6,436 bases of DNA from Acidobacteriaceae bacterium (GTDB taxonomy: Bacteria; Acidobacteriota; Terriglobia; Terriglobales; Acidobacteriaceae), in assembly GCA_003166055.1 (NCBI GenBank), contig PMWR01000215.1, positions 2,823 to 9,258 on the forward strand, in the 5' to 3' direction. Positions 1 through 5,690 of this stretch are shown in pieces (the first letter of the stretch is position 1; the number at the start of each line of letters is the position of its first letter). The notes beneath the pieces were generated by a model. It saw only the letters and a list, made by a program, of their open reading frames with translations, was not told the DNA's origin and made no database searches. The position numbers and the translations under genes were made by a program.

Positions 1-1518
1 ATGAAGACCAAGCCGCAGTTCCGCGGTTCCATCATTCTCATGCACGACGGCGGAGGCAACCGCCAGGCAACCGTCGACGCGCTGCCCGTTCTCATCGATG
101 CCCTTCGCGCTCACGGCTACACCATCGTGCCCGTCTCCGCGCTCATGGGCAAGACCACCGCCCAGGTCATGCCGCCGCTCACGCTCTGGCAGCATCTGCG
201 CGCGCTGCCTGACTCCATCGCATTTTCCGGCGTGCAGCTCATTGGCAACTTCATCGTGATGGTTTTCTTTGTCGGCGACGTATTGATGAGCGCCCGCCTG
301 ATCGTCATCGGCATCTTCGCCATCATCGATCGCCTGCGCAAGCCGCACAGCAAGGCTTCGCCAGGATTCAATCCGCGCGTCGCCGTGCTCATCCCCGCCT
401 ACAACGAAGAGACGGTCATCGTGCGCACCATTCGCTCCGTCCTCAACTCCGACTACAGCAACCTCCATATCATCGTCATCGACGACGGTTCACTCGACCG
501 CACCGCTGAAGTTGCCCGTGAAGCTTATGCCGCCGAACCCCGCGTGCAGGTGCTCTCCAAGCCCAACGGCGGCAAGGCCGCGGCCCTCAACTTCGCGCTC
601 GACCGCCTCGAAGAAGACATCTACGTCGGCATCGATGCCGACACCGTGATCGCCGCCGACGCCATCTCCAAGCTCATTCCGCACTTTGAAGATCCGCGCA
701 TCGGCGCCATGGCCGGCAACGCTAAAGTCGGCAACCGCGTGAACCTGTGGACCCGCTGGCAGGCCCTCGAATACATCACCAGCCAGAACTTCGAGCGCCG
801 CGCACTCGATCTCTTCCACGTCGTCACCGTCGTTCCCGGCGCCATCGGCGCGTGGCGCACCGCGCCCGTCAAGGCCGCCGGCGGTTATCCGCTCAACACC
901 GTCGCCGAAGACGCCGACCTCACCATGAACCTGCTTGAACAGGGCTTCAAGGTCGACTATGAAGACCGCTCGCTCGCGTTCACCGAGGCGCCAATCGACG
1001 CCAAGGGCCTCATGCGCCAGCGCTTCCGCTGGTCCTTTGGCACGCTCCAGGCAGTCTGGAAGCATCGCGCCGCTTTCGTCCGCAACAAGGCCATGGGGCT
1101 CTTCGCGCTGCCCAACATCATTGTCTTCCAGATGTTCCTGCCCCTGGTCTCGCCCTTCATCGACATGATGTTCCTCTACGGCGTCTTCAACTACTTTGTC
1201 GACCGTTACTACCACCCCGAAGCTGCATCCGCCGCCAGCTTTCAGAAGCTCCTGGCCTACTTCGGCGCCTTCCTGCTCATCGACTTCGTGACTTCTACCA
1301 TCGCGTTTTCGCTTGAGCGCAAACACCCCGCCAACAAAGGCGACCGCTGGCTGCTCTTCCACATCTGGCTGCAGCGCTTCGCCTACCGCCAGATCTTTTC
1401 CATCGTCCTGTTCAAAACCGTCAAGCGCGCCATCGACGGCAAGCCATTCAACTGGGACAAGATTGCCCGCACTGCCAAAATGAGCAAACACACCGAAGCG
1501 TTAACCGAAACGCCATAG
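1..1518 (+). CDS. Polysaccharide deacetylase-GT2 glycosyltransferase fusion, 3' part (5' end outside window)
   Basis: This membrane-bound processive-type glycosyltransferase probably polymerises or transfers an amino sugar for an exported polysaccharide. Residues 1-45 match the end of a NodB deacetylase domain (ILMHDGGGNR, then a TVDALP..I..L...GY..V pattern). The ATG at base 1 is therefore probably internal, with the gene starting upstream. A hydrophobic stretch (about 76-110) leads into the GT2 catalytic domain. Its motifs are VLIPAYNEE (129-137), DDGS (161-164), DAD (212-214, metal and sugar-nucleotide binding), AED (302-304, likely catalytic base) and QRFRW (340-344, the QxxRW motif of NodC, IcaA and hyaluronan or cellulose synthases). 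Further membrane segments lie at about 367-398, 416-436 and 460-475. Deacetylase-GT2 fusions are known in several phyla, and some acidobacterial versions also carry a GH18-like domain in front. The polymer cannot be told from sequence. The frame is intact to TAG at 1516-1518, and no convincing terminator follows. Confidence 0.9.
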   Translation: MKTKPQFRGSIILMHDGGGNRQATVDALPVLIDALRAHGYTIVPVSALMGKTTAQVMPPLTLWQHLRALPDSIAFSGVQLIGNFIVMVFFVGDVLMSARLIVIGIFAIIDRLRKPHSKASPGFNPRVAVLIPAYNEETVIVRTIRSVLNSDYSNLHIIVIDDGSLDRTAEVAREAYAAEPRVQVLSKPNGGKAAALNFALDRLEEDIYVGIDADTVIAADAISKLIPHFEDPRIGAMAGNAKVGNRVNLWTRWQALEYITSQNFERRALDLFHVVTVVPGAIGAWRTAPVKAAGGYPLNTVAEDADLTMNLLEQGFKVDYEDRSLAFTEAPIDAKGLMRQRFRWSFGTLQAVWKHRAAFVRNKAMGLFALPNIIVFQMFLPLVSPFIDMMFLYGVFNYFVDRYYHPEAASAASFQKLLAYFGAFLLIDFVTSTIAFSLERKHPANKGDRWLLFHIWLQRFAYRQIFSIVLFKTVKRAIDGKPFNWDKIARTAKMSKHTEALTETP

Positions 1519-1621
1519 CGTCCCCTTCTTGTCTTGCTTTGGTCCTGCTGTGCTTGCGTGAGCACGTACTCTTGCCGAAAGCCGATTCAGGATCGCGCGC
1601 CAGGTTTCCCCCTCAATAGAC

Positions 1622-1657
1622 TTGCCAGTAGGGTAACATTTACGTTACCCTAATCCA
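1622..1657 (+). promoter_or_regulatory. Putative toxin-antitoxin promoter, possibly leaderless
   Basis: TTGCCA at 1622-1627 resembles a -35 box. Eighteen bases later TACCCT (1646-1651) keeps the key T, A and final T of a -10 box. Transcription would then start at or next to the toxin ATG at 1657. No Shine-Dalgarno sequence precedes that ATG, which fits a leaderless mRNA. The hexamers are weak matches, so this is inference. Confidence 0.4.
1631..1650. promoter_or_regulatory. Palindromic operator of the toxin-antitoxin module
   Basis: The sequence GGGTAACATTTACGTTACCC has perfect 7-base inverted arms (GGGTAAC and GTTACCC) around a 6-base centre. It ends six bases before the toxin start and lies between, and over, the proposed -35 and -10 boxes. 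Antitoxins of this type usually bind such a site as dimers and repress their own operon, with the toxin as co-repressor or de-repressor. The palindrome is seen directly; its role is inferred from position. Confidence 0.65.
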
Positions 1658-1983
1658 TGTTAGAGATCCGTGAGTACATCAACCCAAAGGGCCGCATCCC
1701 TTACCGGAATTGGCTTACGAAGCTCGACGCCCCAGCCCGTGCGCGGATTGTGACCGCAGTCCTCCGCGTTGAGATGGGAAATCTGGCTTCGGTGAAGAGC
1801 GTTGGCAGGGGAGTCTCGGAGCTTCGACTGGATTTCGGACCCGGTTACAGGGTCTATTTCGGCAGGGATGGGGAGCGTCTCGTGATCCTGCTTTGCGGAG
1901 GCTCAAAGCGACGTCAACAGGCAGACATCGACGCCGCGCAGGCGTATTGGTCCGACTACAAGGCACGCAAGCGGGAGGAATAA
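1657..1983 (+). CDS. RelE/HigB-like addiction module toxin
   Basis: This 108-residue protein belongs to the RelE/ParE-superfamily subgroup often annotated as 'putative addiction module killer protein' (HigB-like). Members usually act as ribosome-associated mRNA endonucleases. Visible family features are the N-terminal strand LEIREYINPKGRIPYRNWL, a helix with R28-R30, the block SVGRGVSELRLDFGPGYRVYF (about 48-68), the strand RLVILLCGGSKRRQQ (74-88), and a C-terminal helix ending in YWSDYKAR. R57, R65, K84 and R85 are candidate active-site basic residues. Length is normal for the family and the frame is intact. Only the ATG at 1657 fits the conserved N-terminus. Codon choice (TTA, AGG twice, CGG, GGA) is less C-biased than in the flanking genes, suggesting acquisition by transfer. 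The antitoxin starts directly after the stop codon. Whether it degrades mRNA or blocks gyrase like ParE is not decided by sequence; the subgroup favours RNase activity. Confidence 0.88.
   Translation: MLEIREYINPKGRIPYRNWLTKLDAPARARIVTAVLRVEMGNLASVKSVGRGVSELRLDFGPGYRVYFGRDGERLVILLCGGSKRRQQADIDAAQAYWSDYKARKREE
1973..1979 (+). promoter_or_regulatory. Strong ribosome binding site of the antitoxin
   Basis: GGGAGGA lies inside the last toxin codons, four bases before the antitoxin ATG. The toxin start has no such site. This asymmetry would favour antitoxin synthesis from the shared mRNA, as expected for a balanced toxin-antitoxin pair. Confidence 0.7.
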
Positions 1984-2310
1984 ATGCCACTCACACGAAG
2001 TTTCCGCGAAACGATACACGAGCAACTCACCGACCCCGAATTTCGCCGTGAGTTCCTTCGCGAAGCCGTGGCCAACATGGTCGCAGGCGACCTTGACACA
2101 GCCAAGTCAGTACTGCGCGAATACATCAACGGCACGGTCGGTTTCATCGCCCTCGGGGAAGCTCTATCCAAGTCGCCCAAGAGCCTCATGCGCATGCTGT
2201 CCCCTCAGGGCAATCCGCAAGCTCGCAATCTGTTTGAAATGGTCGTTTGCCTTCAGAGGATCCACGGAACAATCCTCGAAGTGCAAGTCAGCAACACTGC
2301 CGCAGCCTGA
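1984..2310 (+). CDS. HTH-type antitoxin (HigA-like, addiction module antidote)
   Basis: This 108-residue partner of the preceding toxin should neutralise it by direct binding and repress the operon. Residues 1-50 are mostly helical and charged (MPLTRSFRETIHEQL, then AVANMVAGDLDTAKSVLREYIN). Residues about 51-85 form a helix-turn-helix of the probable addiction-module antidote type: GFIALGEALSKSPKSLMRMLSPQGNPQARNL with the family signature K66-SLMRML-SP-GNP. The C-terminal tail (EVQVSNTAAA) is short. The start codon directly abuts the toxin stop (TAA then ATG), so translation is probably coupled. The toxin-first order is that of HigBA-type modules. The likely binding site is the palindrome at 1631-1650. 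The family call is firm; the function is inferred from family and pairing. Confidence 0.85.
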   Translation: MPLTRSFRETIHEQLTDPEFRREFLREAVANMVAGDLDTAKSVLREYINGTVGFIALGEALSKSPKSLMRMLSPQGNPQARNLFEMVVCLQRIHGTILEVQVSNTAAA

Positions 2311-2360
2311 ACTTGCCAATCGAACATCTTCTATCACCAGCCACCCCTCGCCCCCGCATA

Positions 2361-2366
2361 TATACT
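2361..2366 (+). promoter_or_regulatory. Possible -10 box before the 199-residue membrane protein
   Basis: TATACT matches the TATAAT consensus at five of six positions. It lies 22 bases before the ATG at 2389, in an otherwise C-rich spacer. No good -35 box is visible 16-18 bases upstream. AAGG at 2374-2377 may serve as a weak ribosome binding site with rather long spacing (11 bases). Confidence 0.35.
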
Positions 2367-2388
2367 CTTCCGCAAGGCCAATCACGCA

Positions 2389-2988
2389 ATGGACCCATCC
2401 AGTTTCTTCGCACCGAACCTGACAACACAAAACTTCGCCGTCCTCACCATTGTTCTCGCCTTCATCGGCTACCTCGCCACGTTTATGAGCGCGCGCATGC
2501 TGGCCCGCCGCCGCGACAAGCTCGACCTGGTCAACAAGCGCCTCAACGAGTTCTATGGACCGCTCTACGTTGCCTCCCAGGCCGGCAACATCGCCTACCG
2601 CTCGCTGCTCCAGAAGCAAGGCAAGACCCAGTGCCACCCCATTCGCGACGAGGACATGAAAGAGTGGGTGCTGTGGATGAAAACCATCTTCATGCCCCTC
2701 AACGATGTCCGCGAGAAGATCATCATCGACAAAGCGTACCTCATCATTGAGGAGCAGATGCCGCGCTGCCTGCTCGACTTCGTCACCCACGTGGTCGGCT
2801 ATAAAGCCGTGCTGTCCAAGTGGGCCGAGGGCGACTTCGGCGAGCGCCGCTCCACCATCGGTTGGCCCCCGGAGTTCGACGGATACGTCGAGCGCTCCTA
2901 CAAAGCCCTCAAGGCCGAGCAAACCCGCCTGCTCCACAGCTCGATCTGGGGCTTCTACCACCGCGTCGCAAACCGCAAGCGGCCGTAG
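2389..2988 (+). CDS. Unrecognised protein with one N-terminal membrane segment
   Basis: I do not recognise a named family. The 199-residue product has one hydrophobic segment at about 16-34 (FAVLTIVLAFIGYLATFMS). It is followed at once by a basic patch (RMLARRRDK, 36-44), which by the positive-inside rule places the long C-terminal part in the cytoplasm. The rest is predicted to be largely helical and is rich in charged and aromatic residues, with NKRLNEFYGPLY (49-60), EWVLWMKTIFMPLNDVREKI (92-111) and WAEGDFGERR (145-154). The FYGPL and FMPLN stretches look like conserved motifs of a small family of bacterial hypothetical proteins. I see no catalytic signature, signal peptidase site or metal-binding motif. 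Codon use is strongly C/G-ending like the chromosomal neighbours, unlike the toxin-antitoxin pair upstream, so it is probably a resident gene. It is convergent with metF. Confidence 0.75.
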   Translation: MDPSSFFAPNLTTQNFAVLTIVLAFIGYLATFMSARMLARRRDKLDLVNKRLNEFYGPLYVASQAGNIAYRSLLQKQGKTQCHPIRDEDMKEWVLWMKTIFMPLNDVREKIIIDKAYLIIEEQMPRCLLDFVTHVVGYKAVLSKWAEGDFGERRSTIGWPPEFDGYVERSYKALKAEQTRLLHSSIWGFYHRVANRKRP

Positions 2989-2995
2989 ACTACGC

Positions 2996-3023
2996 AAAAA
3001 AATCGGCCGCAGCCGGGGCTTTT
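2996..3023 (-). terminator. Intrinsic terminator of the ahcY-metF unit, possibly bidirectional
   Basis: A CGGC/GCCG stem (3004-3007 with 3012-3015) with a four-base loop is followed on the minus strand by A and then T7 (complement of 2996-3002). On the plus strand the same hairpin is followed by GGGCTTTT (3016-3023). It sits between two convergent genes, 53 bases past the metF stop and 8 bases past the membrane-protein stop. The stem is short but all GC. The minus-strand use is the better supported one. Confidence 0.55.
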
Positions 3024-3075
3024 CCGCTTCCTTCGATCAATTGCACCGTTGCCCATCATCGCCCAGACGCTTCGT

Positions 3076-3933
3076 TCACGCCATCGCCGGCGCCGCCACG
3101 TTCTTCCACAGGCGCAAGGTCGGCTCAGCCTGGTTAATGGTGTAAAAGTGCAGACCCGGCGCGCCGTTGCGCAGCAGCGTCTCGCACAGGCGCGTCACCA
3201 CTTCCACCCCGAAGTCCAACAGTGCCGGCTTGTCATCCTGCAGTTGTTCCAGGCGCAGGCGCACCCAGCGCGGCAGATCGGCGCCGCAGTTGGTACAAAA
3301 ACGCAGCGTGTTGGCGAACCCGGTGATCGGCATAATGCCCGGCACCACCGGGATGTCGATGTTTGCCTTGCCGCAGCGTTCCATAAAGTCGAAGTACGCG
3401 TCGGCGTTATAGAACAGTTGGGTCAGCGCCCCGTCCGCGCCGGCCTCCACCTTGCGGCGGAAGTGCTCGAAGTCCGCGCCCGGATTGGATGCCTGCGGGT
3501 GCATCTCCGGATATGCGGCCACCTCGATCTGGAAGTCATCTCCGTGCGTCTCGCGGATGAAGCTGACCAGCTCACTGGCATAGTGGAACTCTCCCGGCGC
3601 AGAGGCGCTCATGGCAGTGGCCGGCAGGTCGCCGCGCAAGGCCACAATGCGGGTGACGCCCGCTTCCCGATACCGCGCCAGCAGACCGGCGACGTTGGCC
3701 CGCGTCGAACCTACGCACGTCAGGTGTGGCACAGCCTCCACGCCGCTATGCTCCACCACCGTCAAAAGCGTCTCGTACGTCCCGTCCTGCCCGGAACCAC
3801 AGGCGCCGTGGGTAATTGAAAAATAGTCCGGTCCCACCGCTGCCAACTGCGCAATCGCCGCCGGCAGCTTCGCCGCGCTCTCCGGCGTGCGCGGTGGAAA
3901 TAGCTCGAATGACAAATTCAGCGGCACAGCCAT
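3076..3933 (-). CDS. metF: 5,10-methylenetetrahydrofolate reductase
   Basis: MetF is a cytoplasmic FAD enzyme that reduces 5,10-methylene-THF to 5-methyl-THF, the methyl donor for homocysteine-to-methionine conversion. With the chosen start the protein has 285 residues, close to the 296 of E. coli MetF. Family motifs are SFELFPPR (8-15; E10 corresponds to the catalytic Glu28 of E. coli), THGACGSG (41-48), ALRGDLP (98-104; D102 in the flavin-tuning Asp120 position), AAYPEMHPQA (139-148), TQLFYNADAYF (171-181; substrate-binding Gln172), PGIMPI (198-203) and LHFYTINQ (261-268). Two ATG codons lie close together at 3939 and 3933. The ribosome binding site AGGGGG is seven bases before the second but only one before the first, so 3933 is chosen. 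A GTG at 4026 would add 31 non-conserved residues. The gene follows ahcY on the same strand and is probably co-transcribed with it. Confidence 0.95.
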   Translation of the reverse strand: MAVPLNLSFELFPPRTPESAAKLPAAIAQLAAVGPDYFSITHGACGSGQDGTYETLLTVVEHSGVEAVPHLTCVGSTRANVAGLLARYREAGVTRIVALRGDLPATAMSASAPGEFHYASELVSFIRETHGDDFQIEVAAYPEMHPQASNPGADFEHFRRKVEAGADGALTQLFYNADAYFDFMERCGKANIDIPVVPGIMPITGFANTLRFCTNCGADLPRWVRLRLEQLQDDKPALLDFGVEVVTRLCETLLRNGAPGLHFYTINQAEPTLRLWKNVAAPAMA

Positions 3934-3940
3934 ATCCATT

Positions 3941-3946
3941 CCCCCT
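3941..3946 (-). promoter_or_regulatory. metF ribosome binding site that decides the start
   Basis: On the minus strand AGGGGG is followed by A, ATG, GAT, ATG. Seven bases separate it from the ATG at 3933 and only one from the ATG at 3939. The downstream ATG is therefore the likely start. Confidence 0.65.
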
Positions 3947-3971
3947 GAAAAACGAACAAACAAACCAGATT

Positions 3972-3997
3972 CCCAGGCCTCGCTTTCGAGACCTGGG
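3972..3997 (-). other. Strong hairpin in the metF leader, possible attenuator or dispersed repeat
   Basis: On the minus strand CCCAGGTCTCG pairs with CGAGGCCTGGG across the loop AAAG. The stem is 11 base pairs with one G-U wobble. About ten bases later comes a T-rich run (TTTGTTTGTTCGTTTTT) just before the metF ribosome binding site. The T run is too far away for a classical terminator. It may be an attenuator, a stability element protecting the metF end of the message, or an intergenic repeat of the host. Confidence 0.55.
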
Positions 3998-4027
3998 TAT
4001 GTTGGCCTTTTGTACCTTATCTTCACC

Positions 4028-4050
4028 CCCGCGCGTCTTTCGAGCGCGGG
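4028..4050 (-). other. GC-rich hairpin in the ahcY-metF spacer
   Basis: CCCGCGC (4028-4034) is the perfect inverse of GCGCGGG (4044-4050) with a nine-base loop. There is no T tract after it on either strand, so it is not an intrinsic terminator. Its minus-strand loop contains TCGAAAG, as does the top of the hairpin at 3972-3997. Confidence 0.45.
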
Positions 4051-4069
4051 CCGGCCGAAGGCGTCTGCC

Positions 4070-4082
4070 GCACCGCAGGTGC
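4070..4082 (-). other. Small hairpin directly after the ahcY stop
   Basis: On the minus strand GCACC, TGC, GGTGC forms a five-base-pair stem with a three-base loop, starting at the base after the ahcY stop codon. No T tract follows. It may mark or protect the 3' end of the ahcY message segment. Confidence 0.35.
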
Positions 4083-5510
4083 TTAGTACCGGTAATTGTC
4101 CGCCTTGTAAGGCCCTTCCACCGGCACGCCCAGGTACTCTGCCTGCTTCGCCGACAGCGTCGTCAGCTTCACCCCGATCTTCTCAAGATGCAGGCGCGCC
4201 ACCTCTTCGTCCAGGTACTTCGGCAGCACATATACGCCCACCTTGTAGCTGTCCTTCTTGGCCCAAAGGTCAAGCTGCGCCAGCGTCTGGTTGGCAAAGC
4301 TGTTCGACATCACAAAGCTCGGATGTCCCGTCGCGCAACCCAGGTTCACCAGCCGTCCCTCGGCGAGAACGAAGATGCCATGACCGTCGGGGAACGTATA
4401 GAAGTCGACCTGCGGCTTGATATTCAGCTTGGTCACGCCCGGCTCTTCGTTCAGACGGTCCATCTGGATCTCGTTGTCGAAGTGCCCGATGTTGCAGACA
4501 ATCGCCTGGTCCTTCATCTTCTTCATGTGTTCCAGCGTGATGATGTCCACGTTTCCGGTGGTGGTTACGTAGATGTCGCCGCGGCCCAGCGTGTCTTCAA
4601 TCGTGGTAACTTCAAAGCCTTCCATCGCCGCCTGCAGCGCGTTGATCGGATCGATCTCGGTAATAATGCAGCGCGCGCCCATGCCGCGCAGCGAGTGCGA
4701 ACAGCCCTTGCCCACATCGCCATACCCGCAGATCACCGCAACCTTGCCCGCAACCATCACATCGGTCGCGCGCTTGATCCCATCGGCCAGCGACTCGCGG
4801 CAGCCATACAGGTTGTCAAACTTGCTCTTGGTCACCGAGTCGTTCACATTGATGGCCGGAACCAGCAGCTTGCCCTGCTCCATCATCTTGTAGAGCCGGT
4901 GCACGCCCGTCGTCGTCTCTTCTGAAACACCGCGCCACTCCGCCGCCACCTTGTGCCAGTGCTGCGGGTCTTCCGCAAACACCTTCTTCAACAGGTCTTT
5001 GATCACCTGCTCTTCATGGTTGCCGCTCGGCGTATTCACCCAGCCGTCGCCTTCTTCAAGCTCATACCCCTTGTGAATCAGCAGCGTCACATCGCCGCCG
5101 TCATCCACCACCAGTTGCGGTCCCAGTCCGCCCTTGTGCGCCAACGCCTGGTACGTGCACCACCAGTAGTCCTCCAGCGACTCACCCTTCCACGCGAACA
5201 CCGGCACGCCCGTAGCTGCGATCGCAGCGGCAGCATGGTCCTGCGTCGAAAAGATGTTGCAACTCGCCCAGCGCACATCCGCGCCCAGGCTTGTCAGCGT
5301 CTCAATCAACACCGCCGTCTGAATTGTCATGTGCAGCGAGCCGGTAATGCGGACGCCCGCCAGCGGCTTGCCCGCCGCAGACTTGTTCCGGATCGACACC
5401 AATCCCGGCATCTCATGCTCGGCAATATTGATTTCCTTCCGGCCCCAGTCCGCCAGACTCATGTCGGCTACTTTGTATCCCAATTCCGTTTCCACTGCCA
5501 ATGTCGCCAT
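4083..5510 (-). CDS. ahcY: S-adenosylhomocysteine hydrolase (adenosylhomocysteinase)
   Basis: AhcY is a cytoplasmic NAD-dependent enzyme that reversibly splits S-adenosylhomocysteine into adenosine and homocysteine, relieving product inhibition of methyltransferases. It works as a tetramer. The 475-residue product is full length for the bacterial/plant-type form, which carries an insertion of about 40 residues (about 150-190) absent from the 432-residue human enzyme. Landmarks are GSLHMT (H60, human H55), the first signature [16 protein letters not shown] (83-98), VVDDGGD (134-140), SEETTTG (E198, human E156), TKSKFDN with K228, D232, N233 and C237 (human K186, D190, N191, C195), the NAD-binding glycine loop GYGDVGKG (262-269), and the C-terminal KADNYRY with K469 and Y473, which close over NAD of the neighbouring subunit. 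All expected active-site residues are present. The start is fixed by a strong ribosome binding site. It is first in the ahcY-metF unit and divergent from the ArsR-methyltransferase gene. Confidence 0.98.
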   Translation of the reverse strand: MATLAVETELGYKVADMSLADWGRKEINIAEHEMPGLVSIRNKSAAGKPLAGVRITGSLHMTIQTAVLIETLTSLGADVRWASCNIFSTQDHAAAAIAATGVPVFAWKGESLEDYWWCTYQALAHKGGLGPQLVVDDGGDVTLLIHKGYELEEGDGWVNTPSGNHEEQVIKDLLKKVFAEDPQHWHKVAAEWRGVSEETTTGVHRLYKMMEQGKLLVPAINVNDSVTKSKFDNLYGCRESLADGIKRATDVMVAGKVAVICGYGDVGKGCSHSLRGMGARCIITEIDPINALQAAMEGFEVTTIEDTLGRGDIYVTTTGNVDIITLEHMKKMKDQAIVCNIGHFDNEIQMDRLNEEPGVTKLNIKPQVDFYTFPDGHGIFVLAEGRLVNLGCATGHPSFVMSNSFANQTLAQLDLWAKKDSYKVGVYVLPKYLDEEVARLHLEKIGVKLTTLSAKQAEYLGVPVEGPYKADNYRY

Positions 5511-5517
5511 CTCAATT

Positions 5518-5523
5518 CTCCTT
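5518..5523 (-). promoter_or_regulatory. Strong ahcY ribosome binding site
   Basis: On the minus strand AAGGAG lies seven bases before the ahcY ATG at 5510. Sequence and spacing are near ideal, predicting high translation as expected for this abundant enzyme. Confidence 0.75.
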
Positions 5524-5540
5524 GGAGTAAATTCCCGCTC

Positions 5541-5617
5541 TTCTTCACTTCAATAGTTCGCTTCGGCACTTCTTCACTCGGTCACTTTTTCACTTCTTCG
5601 CTATTTCACTTCTTCAC
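5541..5617. repeat. Degenerate tandem repeats in the ahcY leader (purine-rich in the RNA)
   Basis: CACTTCTTCAC occurs exactly at 5567-5577 and 5607-5617, with a variant at 5591-5600 and a related TTCTTCACTTC at 5541-5551. The segments 5586-5601 and 5602-5617 are adjacent 16-base copies matching at 14 positions. Read in the ahcY direction the unit is GTGAAGAAGTGAA, giving a purine-rich leader with little folding potential. The repeats lie between the ahcY ribosome binding site and the divergent promoter region. Frequent in-frame TGA makes a leader peptide across them unlikely. Confidence 0.7.
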
Positions 5618-5641
5618 CGCTCCACTCACATCGTCAAATCG

Positions 5642-5661
5642 TGATATGTTGATATGTATCA
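5642..5661. promoter_or_regulatory. Candidate SahR-type operator in the divergent ahcY / ArsR-methyltransferase region
   Basis: TGATATGT occurs twice in tandem (5642-5649 and 5650-5657) and is followed by ATCA. This also gives an interrupted inverted repeat, TGATA (5642-5646) with TATCA (5657-5661). The segment is AT-rich, unlike its surroundings, and lies 30 bases before the regulator start and about 130 bases before ahcY. A TTGACG on the minus strand (5637-5632) could be a -35 box for ahcY, but no good -10 follows. TGATATGTT on the plus strand resembles an extended -10 for the regulator. Operator function is inferred from position and symmetry; the regulator's binding motif in this lineage is not known to me. 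Confidence 0.45.
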
Positions 5662-5682
5662 GAACCGCGCCGCTCCGTCAAT

Positions 5683-5687
5683 GGGGA
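5683..5687 (+). promoter_or_regulatory. Ribosome binding site of the ArsR-methyltransferase gene
   Basis: GGGGA lies three bases before the ATG at 5691, a close but usable spacing. The in-frame ATG at 5646 has no such site and would translate through the presumed operator, so 5691 is preferred. Confidence 0.5.
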
Positions 5688-5690
5688 ATT

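Noticed and set aside
490..1491. Long open frame on the minus strand opposite the glycosyltransferase
   Set aside because: It mirrors a GC-rich coding frame, has no recognisable domain, and the plus-strand GT2 motifs are unambiguous.
1550..1565. GTGCT / AGCAC hairpin after the glycosyltransferase as a terminator
   Set aside because: It has only five base pairs and no T tract, so it is not convincing.
2164..2997. Long minus-strand frame opposite the antitoxin end and the membrane protein
   Set aside because: It spans two plus-strand genes and their spacer, shows no family motif, and is explained by codon bias of the opposite strand.
3049..3819. Plus-strand frame opposite metF
   Set aside because: Low-complexity, Arg/His/Gln-rich translation typical of an antisense shadow; MetF on the minus strand is certain.
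3934..4026. Upstream GTG (4026) or ATG (3939) start for metF
   Set aside because: The added residues are not conserved in MetF and cross the hairpin region, and the ribosome binding site fits the ATG at 3933 best.
3816..4925. Plus-strand frame opposite ahcY and the metF start
   Set aside because: It runs across two confirmed minus-strand genes and their spacer and has no domain signature.
5646..5690. Upstream in-frame ATG for the ArsR-methyltransferase gene
   Set aside because: It has no ribosome binding site, its translation would cover the presumed operator, and typical ArsR proteins begin near the 5691 start.
5511..5690. SAH or SAM riboswitch upstream of ahcY
   Set aside because: The leader is repetitive and purine-rich with no stable stems or pseudoknot pattern, so I see no support. 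A covariance-model search would settle it.
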